From Vibrio artabrorum (GTDB lineage: Bacteria; Pseudomonadota; Gammaproteobacteria; Enterobacterales; Vibrionaceae), in the NCBI RefSeq assembly GCF_024347295.1, contig NZ_AP025459.1:496001-560000 (forward strand): a DNA stretch of 64,000 nt, given 5' to 3'. The notes beneath the pieces are model-generated. The model was not told the origin of the DNA, did no database searches, and saw only the letters and a program-made list of their open reading frames with translations. Shown here piece by piece: positions 45,951 to 55,785 of the stretch. Positions within the stretch are counted from its first letter, which is position 1, and every line of letters starts with the position of its first letter. Position numbers and translations under genes: made by a program.

Positions 45951-46892
45951 GTGAGACTTGTTATGACCATCGCAACGAATAGTGAACAGCTTATGAATAG
46001 CGAAGCGACTCAACTCAAACCCAGTCTACGTCAAAAGAAACGTATCGATTGGAGAGAACACATCTTCCACGGCTTATTTCTTACCAGTGCCATCATCGGC
46101 ATCGTATCTCTTGCTGTTATTGCTTACTTCATCGTTAAAGAAAGTATCCCAGCATTCCAACAAGCGGGCCTTGCGGGCATCGTTTTAGGGCAAAACTGGC
46201 TACCACCGGCACTTTATGGTGTCGCGACTATGATTGTTGCTTCTGTTGTATCGACATTAGGTGCGGTCGTGGTTGGCGTGCCTATTGGTGTATTGACGGC
46301 AATCTTCATTGCTGAAATCGCTCCCAAGCGTCTAGCGGACATCATTCGCCCTGCTGTGGAGTTGTTAGCGGGTATCCCATCGGTAGTTTATGGTTTCTTT
46401 GGCCTAGTGATTATCGTCCCCCTGATTCAAAACGTGTTTCAAGTGCCTGCGGGTAATACCATTTTGGCCGGTATTATTGTACTGGGGGTGATGATTCTTC
46501 CAACGGTAATCACGGTTTCGGAAACCTCCATTCGAGCAGTACCAAGAACATACAAAGAAGGGTCTTTAGCGTTAGGTGCATCAAAGATCTTCACCATCTT
46601 CAAGCTTCTCGTTCCTGCTGCTCGTTCAGGCATCATGACAGGGGTGATCTTGGGAATTGGTCGGGCGTTAGGTGAAACGATGGCAATCATTATGGTGATG
46701 GGTAATGCGCCAGCAATGCCTGAAGGTATTTTAGATTCAGCTCGTACACTCACCGCGAACATTGCGATTGAAATGTCTTACGCGAGTGGTATTCACGCAA
46801 GTGCGCTATACGCGACGGGCGTTGTTCTCCTTATTTTCATCATGTCTCTGAATGCAATTCTACTTTATTTGAACCGTGAGAAGGCGAGGTAA
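45951..46892 (+). CDS. pstC: Phosphate ABC transporter permease
   Basis: A 313-residue inner-membrane permease with about six transmembrane helices. The coupling loop that contacts the ATPase reads RTYKEGSLALGASK (about 200-213), and PAVELLAGIPSVVYGFFGL is typical of PstC/PstA. The start is uncertain: the GTG at 45951 has AAGGA 10 bases upstream, and an ATG four codons later (45963) is the alternative. The gene lies after the pstS terminator and 5 bases before pstA. Confidence 0.92.
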   Translation: MRLVMTIATNSEQLMNSEATQLKPSLRQKKRIDWREHIFHGLFLTSAIIGIVSLAVIAYFIVKESIPAFQQAGLAGIVLGQNWLPPALYGVATMIVASVVSTLGAVVVGVPIGVLTAIFIAEIAPKRLADIIRPAVELLAGIPSVVYGFFGLVIIVPLIQNVFQVPAGNTILAGIIVLGVMILPTVITVSETSIRAVPRTYKEGSLALGASKIFTIFKLLVPAARSGIMTGVILGIGRALGETMAIIMVMGNAPAMPEGILDSARTLTANIAIEMSYASGIHASALYATGVVLLIFIMSLNAILLYLNREKAR

Positions 46893-46897
46893 ATATT

Positions 46898-47821
46898 ATG
46901 TCTTTGGAAAATAATGTCACACCTCAAGCTAAGCCAACGAATTTGCGAGGCAAGACGATGAATGAAGTCGCGTTAAAGAAAGCTCGCGCACGCAAAGACG
47001 CGGTATTAAGTGGTTTCATCTGGACTGCGGCAGCGCTAACGGTGGGTTTCTTATTCTGGATTATGTGGTACATCCTTTCTAACGGCTTACAGCACGTTGA
47101 TTGGAAGTTCATTACGGATGATTACACACGTACCGGTGATGAGCATGGTATCTTTCCGATGATCATCTCCACGATATACATGGTTATTGCATCAATAGCG
47201 GTAGCGGCACCACTTGGCATCATGACGGCAATCTATCTGACTGAATACGCAAAAGTGGGCAGTCGTTTAGTTAAGGTTATTCGTTTTTGTACCGAGTCAT
47301 TGGCTGGTATCCCATCCATTATTTTCGGTTTGTTTGGTATGACATTCTTCGTTGCGATTTTAGGTTTAGGTTTCTCTATCCTATCTGGTGCGTTGACATT
47401 GAGTATCTTGATCCTTCCAGTGATTATTCGTACCACTGAAGAAGCGTTGATGGCTGTTTCTCAAACTTACCGCGAAGGTTCTTACGGTTTGGGGGCTTCA
47501 AAAATATACACCATTTGGCGTCTGATTCTTCCTAGTGCGATGCCCGGTATCCTCACTTCCGTTATTCTGAGTATCGGTCGTGTGATTGGTGAATCCGCCC
47601 CTGTCTTCTTGACTGCAGGTATGGTGGCTCGTATCCCAGATTCATTGATGGATTCTGGACGAACACTCACCGTTCACTTATATAAATTGACGACAGAGCT
47701 GTTTACCATTGAAGAATGGAATCAAGCTTACGGTACAGCAACAGTACTGATTGTTCTTGTACTACTGATCAACACGCTAACTAAGTTGATCGCCAGACGT
47801 TTTAATACAGCCACTTACTAA
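46898..47821 (+). CDS. pstA: Phosphate ABC transporter permease
   Basis: A 307-residue permease with about six transmembrane helices and an unusually long cytoplasmic N-terminus (about 1-40) rich in Lys and Arg. It carries the segment ESLAGIPSIIFGLFGM and the ATPase-contact loop TYREGSYGLGASK. It forms the membrane channel with PstC. The ATG has GAGG upstream within the end of pstC. Confidence 0.92.
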   Translation: MSLENNVTPQAKPTNLRGKTMNEVALKKARARKDAVLSGFIWTAAALTVGFLFWIMWYILSNGLQHVDWKFITDDYTRTGDEHGIFPMIISTIYMVIASIAVAAPLGIMTAIYLTEYAKVGSRLVKVIRFCTESLAGIPSIIFGLFGMTFFVAILGLGFSILSGALTLSILILPVIIRTTEEALMAVSQTYREGSYGLGASKIYTIWRLILPSAMPGILTSVILSIGRVIGESAPVFLTAGMVARIPDSLMDSGRTLTVHLYKLTTELFTIEEWNQAYGTATVLIVLVLLINTLTKLIARRFNTATY

Positions 47822-47875
47822 GCAAAGGCTTCTTGAGCCAAATAAGCTGATAAAACGAACACAGTACAGATTTTG

Positions 47876-48646
47876 ATGAATTACGAGATGATGAACATGA
47901 ACAAATTTAATATTAAAGATTTAGACCTTTTTTATGGCGATAACCAAGCACTTAAATCGATTAACTTACCTGTACCTGAGCGTCAAGTTACCGCTTTGAT
48001 CGGCCCATCGGGTTGCGGTAAGTCAACGTTATTGCGCTGTCTGAACCGCATGAATGATCTTATTGAAGGTGTCAAAATTACTGGTTTACTTGAGATGGAC
48101 GGTATTAACATTTACGGTAATATTGATGTCGCTGACCTGCGTATCCGCGTTGGTATGGTCTTCCAAAAACCGAACCCATTTCCTATGAGTATTTATGAAA
48201 ATGTGGCTTATGGTCTGCGTGCACAAGGCATTAAAGATAAAAAGCATATTGACGAAGTGGTTGAAAGCTCGCTTCGTGGAGCCGCATTGTGGGATGAGGT
48301 AAAAGATCGCCTTAAAGCGCACGCATTTGGTCTATCTGGTGGTCAACAACAACGTCTGTGTATTGCTCGCACGATTGCGATGCAACCTGACGTGATTTTG
48401 ATGGATGAACCCACTTCAGCGCTAGACCCAATTGCGACACACAAGATTGAAGAATTGATGGAAGATCTGAAGAAAAACTTCACTATCGTGATTGTCACGC
48501 ACTCAATGCAGCAAGCGCGTCGTATCTCAGATCGTACAGCTTTCTTCTTAATGGGCGAGTTGGTTGAGCATAACGAAACGAGTGTTATCTTCAGCGAACC
48601 AAAAGATGATCGTACCAAAGGCTATGTAAACGGTGATTTTGGTTAA
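47876..48646 (+). CDS. pstB: Phosphate ABC transporter ATPase
   Basis: A 256-residue ATPase. Walker [10 protein letters not shown] (near 42), the PstB-specific segment [21 protein letters not shown], signature LSGGQQQR and Walker [14 protein letters not shown] are all intact, followed by the H-loop VTHSM. It drives phosphate import through PstCA. Several ATG codons cluster at the N-terminus (47876, 47888, 47891, 47897), and the true start among them is uncertain. No phoU gene follows; a terminator and a GGDEF gene come next. Confidence 0.94.
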   Translation: MNYEMMNMNKFNIKDLDLFYGDNQALKSINLPVPERQVTALIGPSGCGKSTLLRCLNRMNDLIEGVKITGLLEMDGINIYGNIDVADLRIRVGMVFQKPNPFPMSIYENVAYGLRAQGIKDKKHIDEVVESSLRGAALWDEVKDRLKAHAFGLSGGQQQRLCIARTIAMQPDVILMDEPTSALDPIATHKIEELMEDLKKNFTIVIVTHSMQQARRISDRTAFFLMGELVEHNETSVIFSEPKDDRTKGYVNGDFG

Positions 48647-48737
48647 TTGATGATTTAACGCTTCTCATTGATACGCAAGTTAGATAATCGAACCGCTCGA
48701 TAAAATTATCACTATAACTATAAGCGATGGATGTTTT

Positions 48738-48762
48738 GCCCTACTTTAGGTGGGGCTTTTTT
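48738..48762 (+). terminator. Rho-independent terminator of pstCAB
   Basis: GCCCTAC and GTGGGGC (one T-G pair) form a 7-bp stem with a 5-base loop followed by six T. Confidence 0.72.
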
Positions 48763-48942
48763 AGTGTTTCAACAAAAATCTCAAGGTCGATAAAATTTTG
48801 GGCAGAAAATCCCATTTTTGTCGTCCTTCTCATGCTTGTGACAATGTAAAAATAGAAATTGCGATCCGCTTAACATCTCATTTTTAGTTATATTGATTGC
48901 ATATCAAGGCTTCGGTATTTTTCGCTTAACCATCAACCGCCA

Positions 48943-51099
48943 ATGGATGAAAGCGTGTCGACTCAAGTCTTTGCAAAACAAATTTCTGCTGCGCGTAACC
49001 ACCGTTTATTGGCAGAACCTCTTTTTGACTACCTTATTAAACGGCTCTCGCCCCAGGGGATCGGTATCTTTGTTGAGCCGACACCTGAAAGTGATGTGTT
49101 ACCACTATTTGCTTACGGTGATTTAACGTCACTCGCACAATACCCTGCGACATTCTGGCCTTGGGTTTCCCAGTTCGATATCACGGACGGCATGCTTGCT
49201 ATGGCAACCAATACGTGTCAGTGGCAGCACGAGGGAGTGTTGGGTGGTGAGTCATTTATCATGATGCTCGATAACAGGGCTGCCTATAGAACTTTTTTAA
49301 TCGTTCAAAATTGCAATCAAGAAAAGGCCCAAAAAACGTTTGATCAAGCGTTTGATTTTTTTCAATTAGTTGCAGCTCGTTGGCAGTATATACGCGCAGA
49401 GAAGAATGCCGAGTGTGAGAGCAAATATAAAGATGCCCGTGAAGCACAATATCTCGACGAAATTAAGCTTCGTGAATTGTTTGTTGACAATATTAAACTG
49501 GTTCATGAGGTGGCGTTAGAGCTTTCTAACCCAGAATCGTTAGATGCCTTGTATAAAGCTTCAGTAGAAGCGGTTCGAGACAGGTTAGGTTTTGACCGTG
49601 CCATCTTTATGCTGCTTGATATGAAAAAGTGCAGTTTTAGTGGAACTTATGGAACAGATGAAGCGGGGAAAACCAACAGCGAGTACCACACTCAATACGA
49701 CCTACATCAACTCGAAGTCGAATATATAGAAGCTCTGTCTGACAACCACACTAACTTAGTTATTATCGAACATGCACCACTCTATACTGAGGGAAAAGTC
49801 GTCGGTCAAGGGTGGAATGGTATGTTGATCTTACGTGAAGGGGACAAACCGGTCGGCTGGATTGCCATAGACAACTATATTAAACGCTCGCCAATAACTC
49901 ATTACCAAAAACAGATGCTTGAATCTTTTGGTTCTCTGCTCTCTCAAATATACATCCGTAAACGTCAAGAACAAAATATACGCATGCTGCATTCGAGCAT
50001 GGTTGAACTGTCTCGTTGCGATAGTGTCAGTGGAGTGTGTAAGTCGGCAGTCAGCTTCGCGATACAGCACTTAGGCATAGATCGATTAGCGGTTTTTCTT
50101 ACCGATAAGAATTGCAGTTATATGCAAGGTACTTGGGGGACAGACGTTAAAGGTAACATTGTCGATGAATCTTATTACTTATCGGAGCTGGTGGAACGTA
50201 ACATTGTGTCGGCAGCTCGCGCTTGTCCTAATCAAGTAGCCTTTGAAGAGTCAGTACCCATCTATCACGACTTTAATATTGTGGGAGTCGGTTGGACGGC
50301 AATGACCATGCTTACCACGAATACGGGGCAGCCTATTGCATTTATAGCGGCGGATAATTTGTTGACTCGCAGCCCCCTAACGTCGCAGTTGCGCGAAGTG
50401 ATTCGTATCTTTGCTTCTAGCCTTGCTGAAGTCCTTCAAAGAACCATGGCACAAGAGGAACTTAAAAAGCTGAATGAAACGTTAGAGCAAGAGGTCAGTA
50501 AGCGCACTCAAGAGCTTAAACGAGCAAATGAGCAATTGGATATCATCTCTAAACTCGATCCTCTGACACGTCTTGGAAATCGTCGTAAATTGGCACAGGT
50601 TTTAGATAATTTGAATTGTGATGACCAAGGTTTGATGGCCGTGCAAGAGGAGGTCACATTTGGATTGATCCTGGTCGACCTCGATCACTTTGGTCTGTAC
50701 AACAGCGTTTATGGCCACGCGGAAGGTGACGCCGCTTTGCGTATGGTCGGTCAGATATTAAACAACCATGTTTATAGTGATAAAGAGACGTTTTGTCGTA
50801 TTGGTGGTGAAGAGTTTATGCTGTTGATGATCGGCACAAACTACTCTGAAACGAAACAGCGTGCAGAGTTGATCAGAAAGCGTATCGAAGAGGAGAAGAT
50901 TCTGCATTGTGAAAGCAGCACCAGTCGATATTTAACGGCATCTGTCGGTTACGCTTCGATAACTTCTGATCAACAACAATTCGATTTCGACCTGCTGTAT
51001 GACATGGCAGACAAAGCGTTATATCAAGCCAAAAATTCGGGACGCAATCGGGTTGTCTCTGCGTTAAAAAAACAAAAGGTGGCTGCGACACTTTCTTAA
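48943..51099 (+). CDS. Double-GAF diguanylate cyclase (GGDEF)
   Basis: A 718-residue cytoplasmic protein. After an N-terminal domain (about 1-150) there are two similar GAF-like domains (about 190-345 and 355-505; compare GTYGTDEAGK with GTWGTDVKGN, and APLYTEGKVVGQGWNGM with VPIYHDFNIVGVGWTAM). A coiled coil (about 510-545) leads to a GGDEF domain with DPLTRLGNRRKL and an intact GGEEF in CRIGGEEFMLLM. It probably makes cyclic di-GMP in response to a small ligand. The start lacks a clear Shine-Dalgarno sequence. It follows the phosphate operon, as a GGDEF gene does, to my recollection, in V. cholerae. Confidence 0.9.
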   Translation: MDESVSTQVFAKQISAARNHRLLAEPLFDYLIKRLSPQGIGIFVEPTPESDVLPLFAYGDLTSLAQYPATFWPWVSQFDITDGMLAMATNTCQWQHEGVLGGESFIMMLDNRAAYRTFLIVQNCNQEKAQKTFDQAFDFFQLVAARWQYIRAEKNAECESKYKDAREAQYLDEIKLRELFVDNIKLVHEVALELSNPESLDALYKASVEAVRDRLGFDRAIFMLLDMKKCSFSGTYGTDEAGKTNSEYHTQYDLHQLEVEYIEALSDNHTNLVIIEHAPLYTEGKVVGQGWNGMLILREGDKPVGWIAIDNYIKRSPITHYQKQMLESFGSLLSQIYIRKRQEQNIRMLHSSMVELSRCDSVSGVCKSAVSFAIQHLGIDRLAVFLTDKNCSYMQGTWGTDVKGNIVDESYYLSELVERNIVSAARACPNQVAFEESVPIYHDFNIVGVGWTAMTMLTTNTGQPIAFIAADNLLTRSPLTSQLREVIRIFASSLAEVLQRTMAQEELKKLNETLEQEVSKRTQELKRANEQLDIISKLDPLTRLGNRRKLAQVLDNLNCDDQGLMAVQEEVTFGLILVDLDHFGLYNSVYGHAEGDAALRMVGQILNNHVYSDKETFCRIGGEEFMLLMIGTNYSETKQRAELIRKRIEEEKILHCESSTSRYLTASVGYASITSDQQQFDFDLLYDMADKALYQAKNSGRNRVVSALKKQKVAATLS

Positions 51100-51145
51100 A
51101 ACATGACCTGATTTCGCTGATTAATTCTCTCTTCTTATTCTAAAA

Positions 51146-51184
51146 ATAAAGGCCGTTGATTTTAAAGTGATCAACGGCCTTTAT
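51146..51184. terminator. Rho-independent terminator between convergent genes
   Basis: A perfect 15-bp stem (ATAAAGGCCGTTGAT with ATCAACGGCCTTTAT) and a 9-base loop. It serves the GGDEF gene and the leftward bat operon. Confidence 0.88.
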
Positions 51185-51213
51185 GCGTAACTATTTTACA
51201 GGAAAACCTTTAA

Positions 51214-52893
51214 CTAAAGCGCTTCTAGTGAGCTATTACGTCCTTTAGTGGCGACTCGTTTGGGCTTTTTTACGGTCTTAATTGCCAATTTAGGGTTCCA
51301 TGGTTGAGTGGATGAACTTGCCTCTCCGTAGAGGTTCTGGGTTAGCTTCACGAGTTCAGTTTCGATAGTTGCTATCGACTCATCGCTTAGATCTGGATTT
51401 TCAGATTTCCACTGTTCAAACAAGGTGCGTGTCATTACTCCATCGTGTGCCTTAAGAGCGGCGGTCAGCGCTTCTTCAGTGTTGGAAGGGCGTTGAACTG
51501 GCTGAGTTGATTCCGTGGGTGCGCCACGGCGTGACCAGAAGTAGAAAGCCATTACTGCGCTGATTACCCACAAGACAGCAAACAGGGCGGTGAGATAAGG
51601 CCAAACGCCTGGATTATCTACCTTAATCACTCTTGGTGTGGCTTGTTGGGCAGGGGGCGGAGCGACAGGTGGAATGCTTGCTGCCACACGATCGCTAGCC
51701 TTTACGGTTAACTCTAGCCCCGGTGCTTTACTGGTTTGCTGTGATTGCGAATCGGTATTGAACCAAGCTTGAGAGACATCTGGAAGCGAGATGTTTCCTG
51801 CTTCTTTCGGGATCAATACCTGCTTGTAAACCACCACCGCATCGCCAGATTGTGTTGTACCAAATTGTGGTTTCTCTTCGTACACACGTACCGAGCTGGG
51901 GTAGGTGATGTTCAGTTTTGGTAATTGATGTTGGGCTAAGTTGCTAGCGGTCATGGTGATGGTTCGAGTTAGAGAATCACCCGCTTCCATTTCAATCTTG
52001 TGCTTGTCACCACCTAAAGTACTGCTATCTGTCAGCTCGTTGCCTTGGCTATCTGACCATTTCTGAATCAACTTGAAGTGAGAGGTGGGTAACCACTCAC
52101 CTTGGTAGCCTTTTGGTACGGGTTTGACCGTTACGTTTAAGGTTTCTACCGGAGTGTCGAGCTGAAAAAGGCGCGTTGTACTTGAGTTGTTGGTTGAATA
52201 AACCACCGCCCCGGTTAACTTCGGACCTTGAAGCTTAAATTGCCCTGCGTGTTGTGACGAGATATGGAAAGACTGTTGAACAACCGTGACTTCTTGTCCA
52301 TTGATCACATCTTGAAATTGCTTCGATTCGCCAATCGGATCTACGTCTAATTCTGTAGAGCTTGGTGGTGCAATTTGAGGGTCTTGCAGCCTTCTTGGAT
52401 CCGCTTTAATGATGAGTTTTACATCAAGCTCTGCGACCTCTTGAGGGTACAGGGAGTCCTTACTCAGATTGAGCTCGAACTCTGCCATATCACTCTGCGT
52501 TGGAGCCGCTTTATCTACCGAAACGTTAATGATGATTGGCTGGGTTTTTGCGCCTTCAATATCGAGGCTAGGGATCGTCAACTGGCCTAATCGAAGTGGT
52601 GCAAGGGTAATGTTCCATTCGCTAGACACTGTGCGACTGCCGTTCACGATTCGTATCGACGAACCAAAGTTTGGTCTGCCGACATAAAAGTCCTTTTGCA
52701 GTGCTTTTAGGTTTAAAGCGTCAGATGAGACTTTTTCGTCGGTTGCGACTCGGAGTAGGAAGACTTCATCTTTGGTGACACTGTTTTGGGAAACACTTGC
52801 AACAGCCGTCGCGGCTAATACAGAATGTGATGAGAAAACACCGATCATCAGTGTCAGTAGCATCGATAAAAATGGCTTATTTAAAAATCGCAT
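51214..52893 (-). CDS. batD: BatD-like envelope protein
   Basis: A 559-residue protein with a signal peptide (about 1-28), beta-rich domains of the BatD/oxygen-tolerance family (about 30-400), a transmembrane helix near residues 430-450 and a cytoplasmic tail. It is the last gene of the moxR-bat operon. The ATG at 52893 overlaps the region of the batB stop; a GTG three codons upstream (52902) is possible. The family was linked to aerotolerance in Bacteroides; its exact role in vibrios is unknown. Confidence 0.87.
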   Translation of the reverse strand: MRFLNKPFLSMLLTLMIGVFSSHSVLAATAVASVSQNSVTKDEVFLLRVATDEKVSSDALNLKALQKDFYVGRPNFGSSIRIVNGSRTVSSEWNITLAPLRLGQLTIPSLDIEGAKTQPIIINVSVDKAAPTQSDMAEFELNLSKDSLYPQEVAELDVKLIIKADPRRLQDPQIAPPSSTELDVDPIGESKQFQDVINGQEVTVVQQSFHISSQHAGQFKLQGPKLTGAVVYSTNNSSTTRLFQLDTPVETLNVTVKPVPKGYQGEWLPTSHFKLIQKWSDSQGNELTDSSTLGGDKHKIEMEAGDSLTRTITMTASNLAQHQLPKLNITYPSSVRVYEEKPQFGTTQSGDAVVVYKQVLIPKEAGNISLPDVSQAWFNTDSQSQQTSKAPGLELTVKASDRVAASIPPVAPPPAQQATPRVIKVDNPGVWPYLTALFAVLWVISAVMAFYFWSRRGAPTESTQPVQRPSNTEEALTAALKAHDGVMTRTLFEQWKSENPDLSDESIATIETELVKLTQNLYGEASSSTQPWNPKLAIKTVKKPKRVATKGRNSSLEAL

Positions 52894-52895
52894 GG

Positions 52896-54800
52896 TTACC
52901 ACTTTTTGTTTTGGTTGTTAGGGGCACTTTTTTGACGTGCTTGTAAAAACATTTGTGCTTTCAGCAGCTGGCTCGGATCACGGACACTTTCTACTTGTTC
53001 AAGTTTTCGCATATCAGAATCACTCGACATAGGCTGATCGGATGCCTGTGTTACAGCCTGCTGATCTTTCTTATGACTCTCTTCTTTAGTCGCCCGTTGT
53101 GCGTGAGCACTCTGAGGTTTTGAGTCATCTTTGTCATGTGATGGTCGACCGGCTTGGCTCGCTTTATTTTGCTGCGCAGTTTGCTTGGTGTTGTCTTCAT
53201 TCGTCTTGGAGTCCGAGTGATTTTTAGACTGGCCTTGATCTGCGTTTTGCTCTTGGTTGCCGCTTGGGTTGTGTGACTTTCCGTTGTCGGCTGAATGTTG
53301 CTGTTGATCCTGCGAGTTCTGTGAAGAATCATCTTGCTGACCTTGCTGACCTTGCTGACCTTGCTGACCTTGCTGACCTTGCTGACCTTGCTGACCTTGC
53401 TGACCTTGCTGACCTTGCTGACTTTGTTTGTTTTGGTCTTTGGACTTAGAATCGTTTTGCTTTTGCTGCTTTTGAGCTTGCTCGACAATCTCTAAGTTCT
53501 TCTTCGCATAAGCATGGTCAGGGTTCGACTTTAGAATGCGTTTATATCCTTGTATCGCTTGGTCGTACTTTCCCTGTTTTGCCTGTGCATTGGCGAGGTT
53601 ATAGCGGGCATCTTCGCTAGAAAGGCCTTGCAGTGTCTGCTCGGCGGCTTTGAAGTCACCGGCTTTGTATTGCGCAACCCCTTTCCATTCTTGTTGTTTA
53701 AACTGCTCGGCGGCTTGTTGAAAGTCCTTATCTTGATATAACTGATAACCTACTTGGTCATCGCTTTTCCAAGGGCTTGCAAACGCAGTATTGGGTTGGC
53801 TGAATGAGACAAGCACAGCGAGACCACACCAAATGATTCCTTTTCGGAATAACCCAAGTGCAGGCAGCAATAGGAAAGGCAATAGCCAATAACCGCTGTT
53901 CACTCTGGTATTGAGTGAGTTATGGGTTTTCGTCACTTCTGATGTCGTCGCAATCCGGTTTAGATAGCCCGCAATGTGCTCAACATCTGAATTATCAACT
54001 TGCACCTCACTGAACGTGCCGCCAGAGCGACGAGTCAGGTCGCGCATATTGTCTAGGTTGGTTTTTGCAACCACGGTTTGCCCTGAATCTGTCTGTAACA
54101 TCGAACCGCTTGGTAGCGAGATCGGTGCGCCACTTTGGGTGCCGACAGCCAAGATTGATAGTGTCCAATGGCTATCTGAGAGCAGTGAGTCGATCGCTTT
54201 CTTTTCTTGATCATCGATGTCGTCGGCAATGAGTACTAGATCCCCTTGGTGGATATGAGCCCGAGTCATCATCTCAATCGCGAGTTTGACCGCTGATGGT
54301 GCATTACCGCCTTGGAATGGCATGATGTCTGGAGACAGATTAGGGACTTGATTCTTAATGGTATTGATGTCTGAGGTTAACGGGCTAATGGTGTAAGCAT
54401 CACCGGCATATGCCACCATTCCTGTGAGGCCCTCTTTCCATAATGAAAGCAGATCCAGCGCCTTATATCGAGCCTGTGTTAAACGATTCGGTTTAATGTC
54501 TGTGGCATAAAGAGACATCGACATATCCATGATCACAACGCGCGCCTGTGTTTTTTCAAAACTGGGCTGTTCATTTTTTTCAAAGCTTGGGCCAGCCAAT
54601 GCGATGACGCCTATTAGCCACCAAAGACCAAAATAAGTGCTTCGGTTTTGTGATGGTTTGCCCGATTCAGGGGCTAAGACACGGGCGATGTGTGGCGCGA
54701 ATACCCCTTGCTTTGATTGTCTCTTACTGAGCCACCAAATCGCAGGCAGCACGGCGAGAGCGAGGAACCAATACGGGTAGATAAAAGTAAAGTTAGACAT
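52896..54800 (-). CDS. BatB/BatC-like protein: von Willebrand A domain plus TPR
   Basis: A 634-residue membrane protein. Two N-terminal helices (about 7-23 and 55-70) flank the start; a vWA domain (about 85-285) has the metal-site motif DMSMS; further helices near 305-340 lead to a TPR segment (about 350-440, YNLANAQAKQGKYDQAIQGY). The last 190 residues are low-complexity, rich in Gln, Ser, Lys and Asp, and include ten GQQ repeats encoded by a perfect minisatellite (53333-53422). This fuses functions that are separate BatB and BatC proteins elsewhere. It overlaps batA by eight bases, with AGGAG upstream of its ATG. Confidence 0.9.
   Translation of the reverse strand: MSNFTFIYPYWFLALAVLPAIWWLSKRQSKQGVFAPHIARVLAPESGKPSQNRSTYFGLWWLIGVIALAGPSFEKNEQPSFEKTQARVVIMDMSMSLYATDIKPNRLTQARYKALDLLSLWKEGLTGMVAYAGDAYTISPLTSDINTIKNQVPNLSPDIMPFQGGNAPSAVKLAIEMMTRAHIHQGDLVLIADDIDDQEKKAIDSLLSDSHWTLSILAVGTQSGAPISLPSGSMLQTDSGQTVVAKTNLDNMRDLTRRSGGTFSEVQVDNSDVEHIAGYLNRIATTSEVTKTHNSLNTRVNSGYWLLPFLLLPALGLFRKGIIWCGLAVLVSFSQPNTAFASPWKSDDQVGYQLYQDKDFQQAAEQFKQQEWKGVAQYKAGDFKAAEQTLQGLSSEDARYNLANAQAKQGKYDQAIQGYKRILKSNPDHAYAKKNLEIVEQAQKQQKQNDSKSKDQNKQSQQGQQGQQGQQGQQGQQGQQGQQGQQGQQDDSSQNSQDQQQHSADNGKSHNPSGNQEQNADQGQSKNHSDSKTNEDNTKQTAQQNKASQAGRPSHDKDDSKPQSAHAQRATKEESHKKDQQAVTQASDQPMSSDSDMRKLEQVESVRDPSQLLKAQMFLQARQKSAPNNQNKKW
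53333..53422. repeat. Perfect 10-copy, 9-bp minisatellite in the batB/C coding sequence
   Basis: The unit CTTGCTGAC is repeated ten times without a mismatch. On the coding (minus) strand it encodes Gly-Gln-Gln repeats in the C-terminal low-complexity region. Because the unit is a multiple of three, copy-number change would alter length but keep the frame. Confidence 0.97.
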
Positions 54801-55785
54801 TGTTTCTCCTAATGGCTAACAGCATAAATGCGAAGAACATGGCCGCAGACAGTGGCCATACGAACCACTCTTGTTGTGGTCGCCATATTTTCGTCACGTT
54901 CGTCACGGGTTCTAGGTGGTTGATGGTGTCGTAAATCGTTGCTAGCTCTTTACTGTCTCGTGCTCGGAAGTATTGCCCACCAGTGCGTTTGGCGATTTCC
55001 ATTAGCGTACGTTCATCCAAATCTTGAGCGGTATTGACCTTACGAGTCATGAAGAAGTCTTTAACCATCATTTCACCCGCACCGACACCCACGGTGTAAA
55101 TTGTCGCATGGTATTTCTTTGCAATATCTGCCGCTTCTAGTGGATCTAATACGCCCGCAGTGTTACTGCCGTCGCTGAGTAAGATCATTACACGTTGAGG
55201 TGCGTCACTGTCGACGAAGGTTTTAGTCGCAAGGCCAATACCATCACCAATGGCGGTTTGATTACCAATCAGCTTCAGTACGGCTTGATTCAGTTGTTGT
55301 GAAAGCGTATCTCTGTCCAGTGTCAGCGGGGTCTGCAAGTAGGCGTGATCAGCAAACAGCACTAACCCAACTCGGTCGCCTTTGCGCTGCTCGATAAAAT
55401 CACTCAAGACATGCTTTACTGCGGATAAGCGGTCGATGTATTCGCCATTGAACTGCATGTCTTCTTGACTCATGGAGTAGGAGAGGTCGACAACCAACAT
55501 TAAATCACGGTGTTTCGGCTGGAACTCGACCGGATCGCCATACCAAACGGGACGTGCCATTGCTGTCACCAATAAAAGCCAGATAATGACCGATAACGCT
55601 TTGGGTAAGCGACTGCTCGGTGTTTTAGTCTGGCTGTCTTCGGGCAGAAACGGCAGTCTTAGGACATTGCTTGATTCTGATTTTGGCGACAACCAATAAA
55701 CCAGGAGCGGTACTGGCGCAAGGAACAACATCCACCACCAAACAAATTCAATATTGAATAGTGCGTTGTTTAGAAAATCAATCAT
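54793..55785 (-). CDS. batA: BatA-like von Willebrand A membrane protein
   Basis: A 330-residue protein from the ATG at 55785, which has GAGG 5 bases upstream. Two N-terminal helices (about 10-30 and 57-75) precede a vWA domain (about 88-290) with the intact metal-site motif DLSYS and the conserved SDGSNTAG; a C-terminal helix closes the protein (about 305-325). vWA domains of this type bind a metal ion and mediate protein contacts on the periplasmic or cytoplasmic side. It overlaps both neighbours in the operon. Confidence 0.9.
   Translation of the reverse strand: MIDFLNNALFNIEFVWWWMLFLAPVPLLVYWLSPKSESSNVLRLPFLPEDSQTKTPSSRLPKALSVIIWLLLVTAMARPVWYGDPVEFQPKHRDLMLVVDLSYSMSQEDMQFNGEYIDRLSAVKHVLSDFIEQRKGDRVGLVLFADHAYLQTPLTLDRDTLSQQLNQAVLKLIGNQTAIGDGIGLATKTFVDSDAPQRVMILLSDGSNTAGVLDPLEAADIAKKYHATIYTVGVGAGEMMVKDFFMTRKVNTAQDLDERTLMEIAKRTGGQYFRARDSKELATIYDTINHLEPVTNVTKIWRPQQEWFVWPLSAAMFFAFMLLAIRRNNV

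Noticed and set aside
53051..53488. Minus-strand frame with Lys-Val-Ser repeats
   Set aside because: It is an out-of-frame reading of the GQQ minisatellite inside batB/C; the other frame has the vWA and TPR domains.
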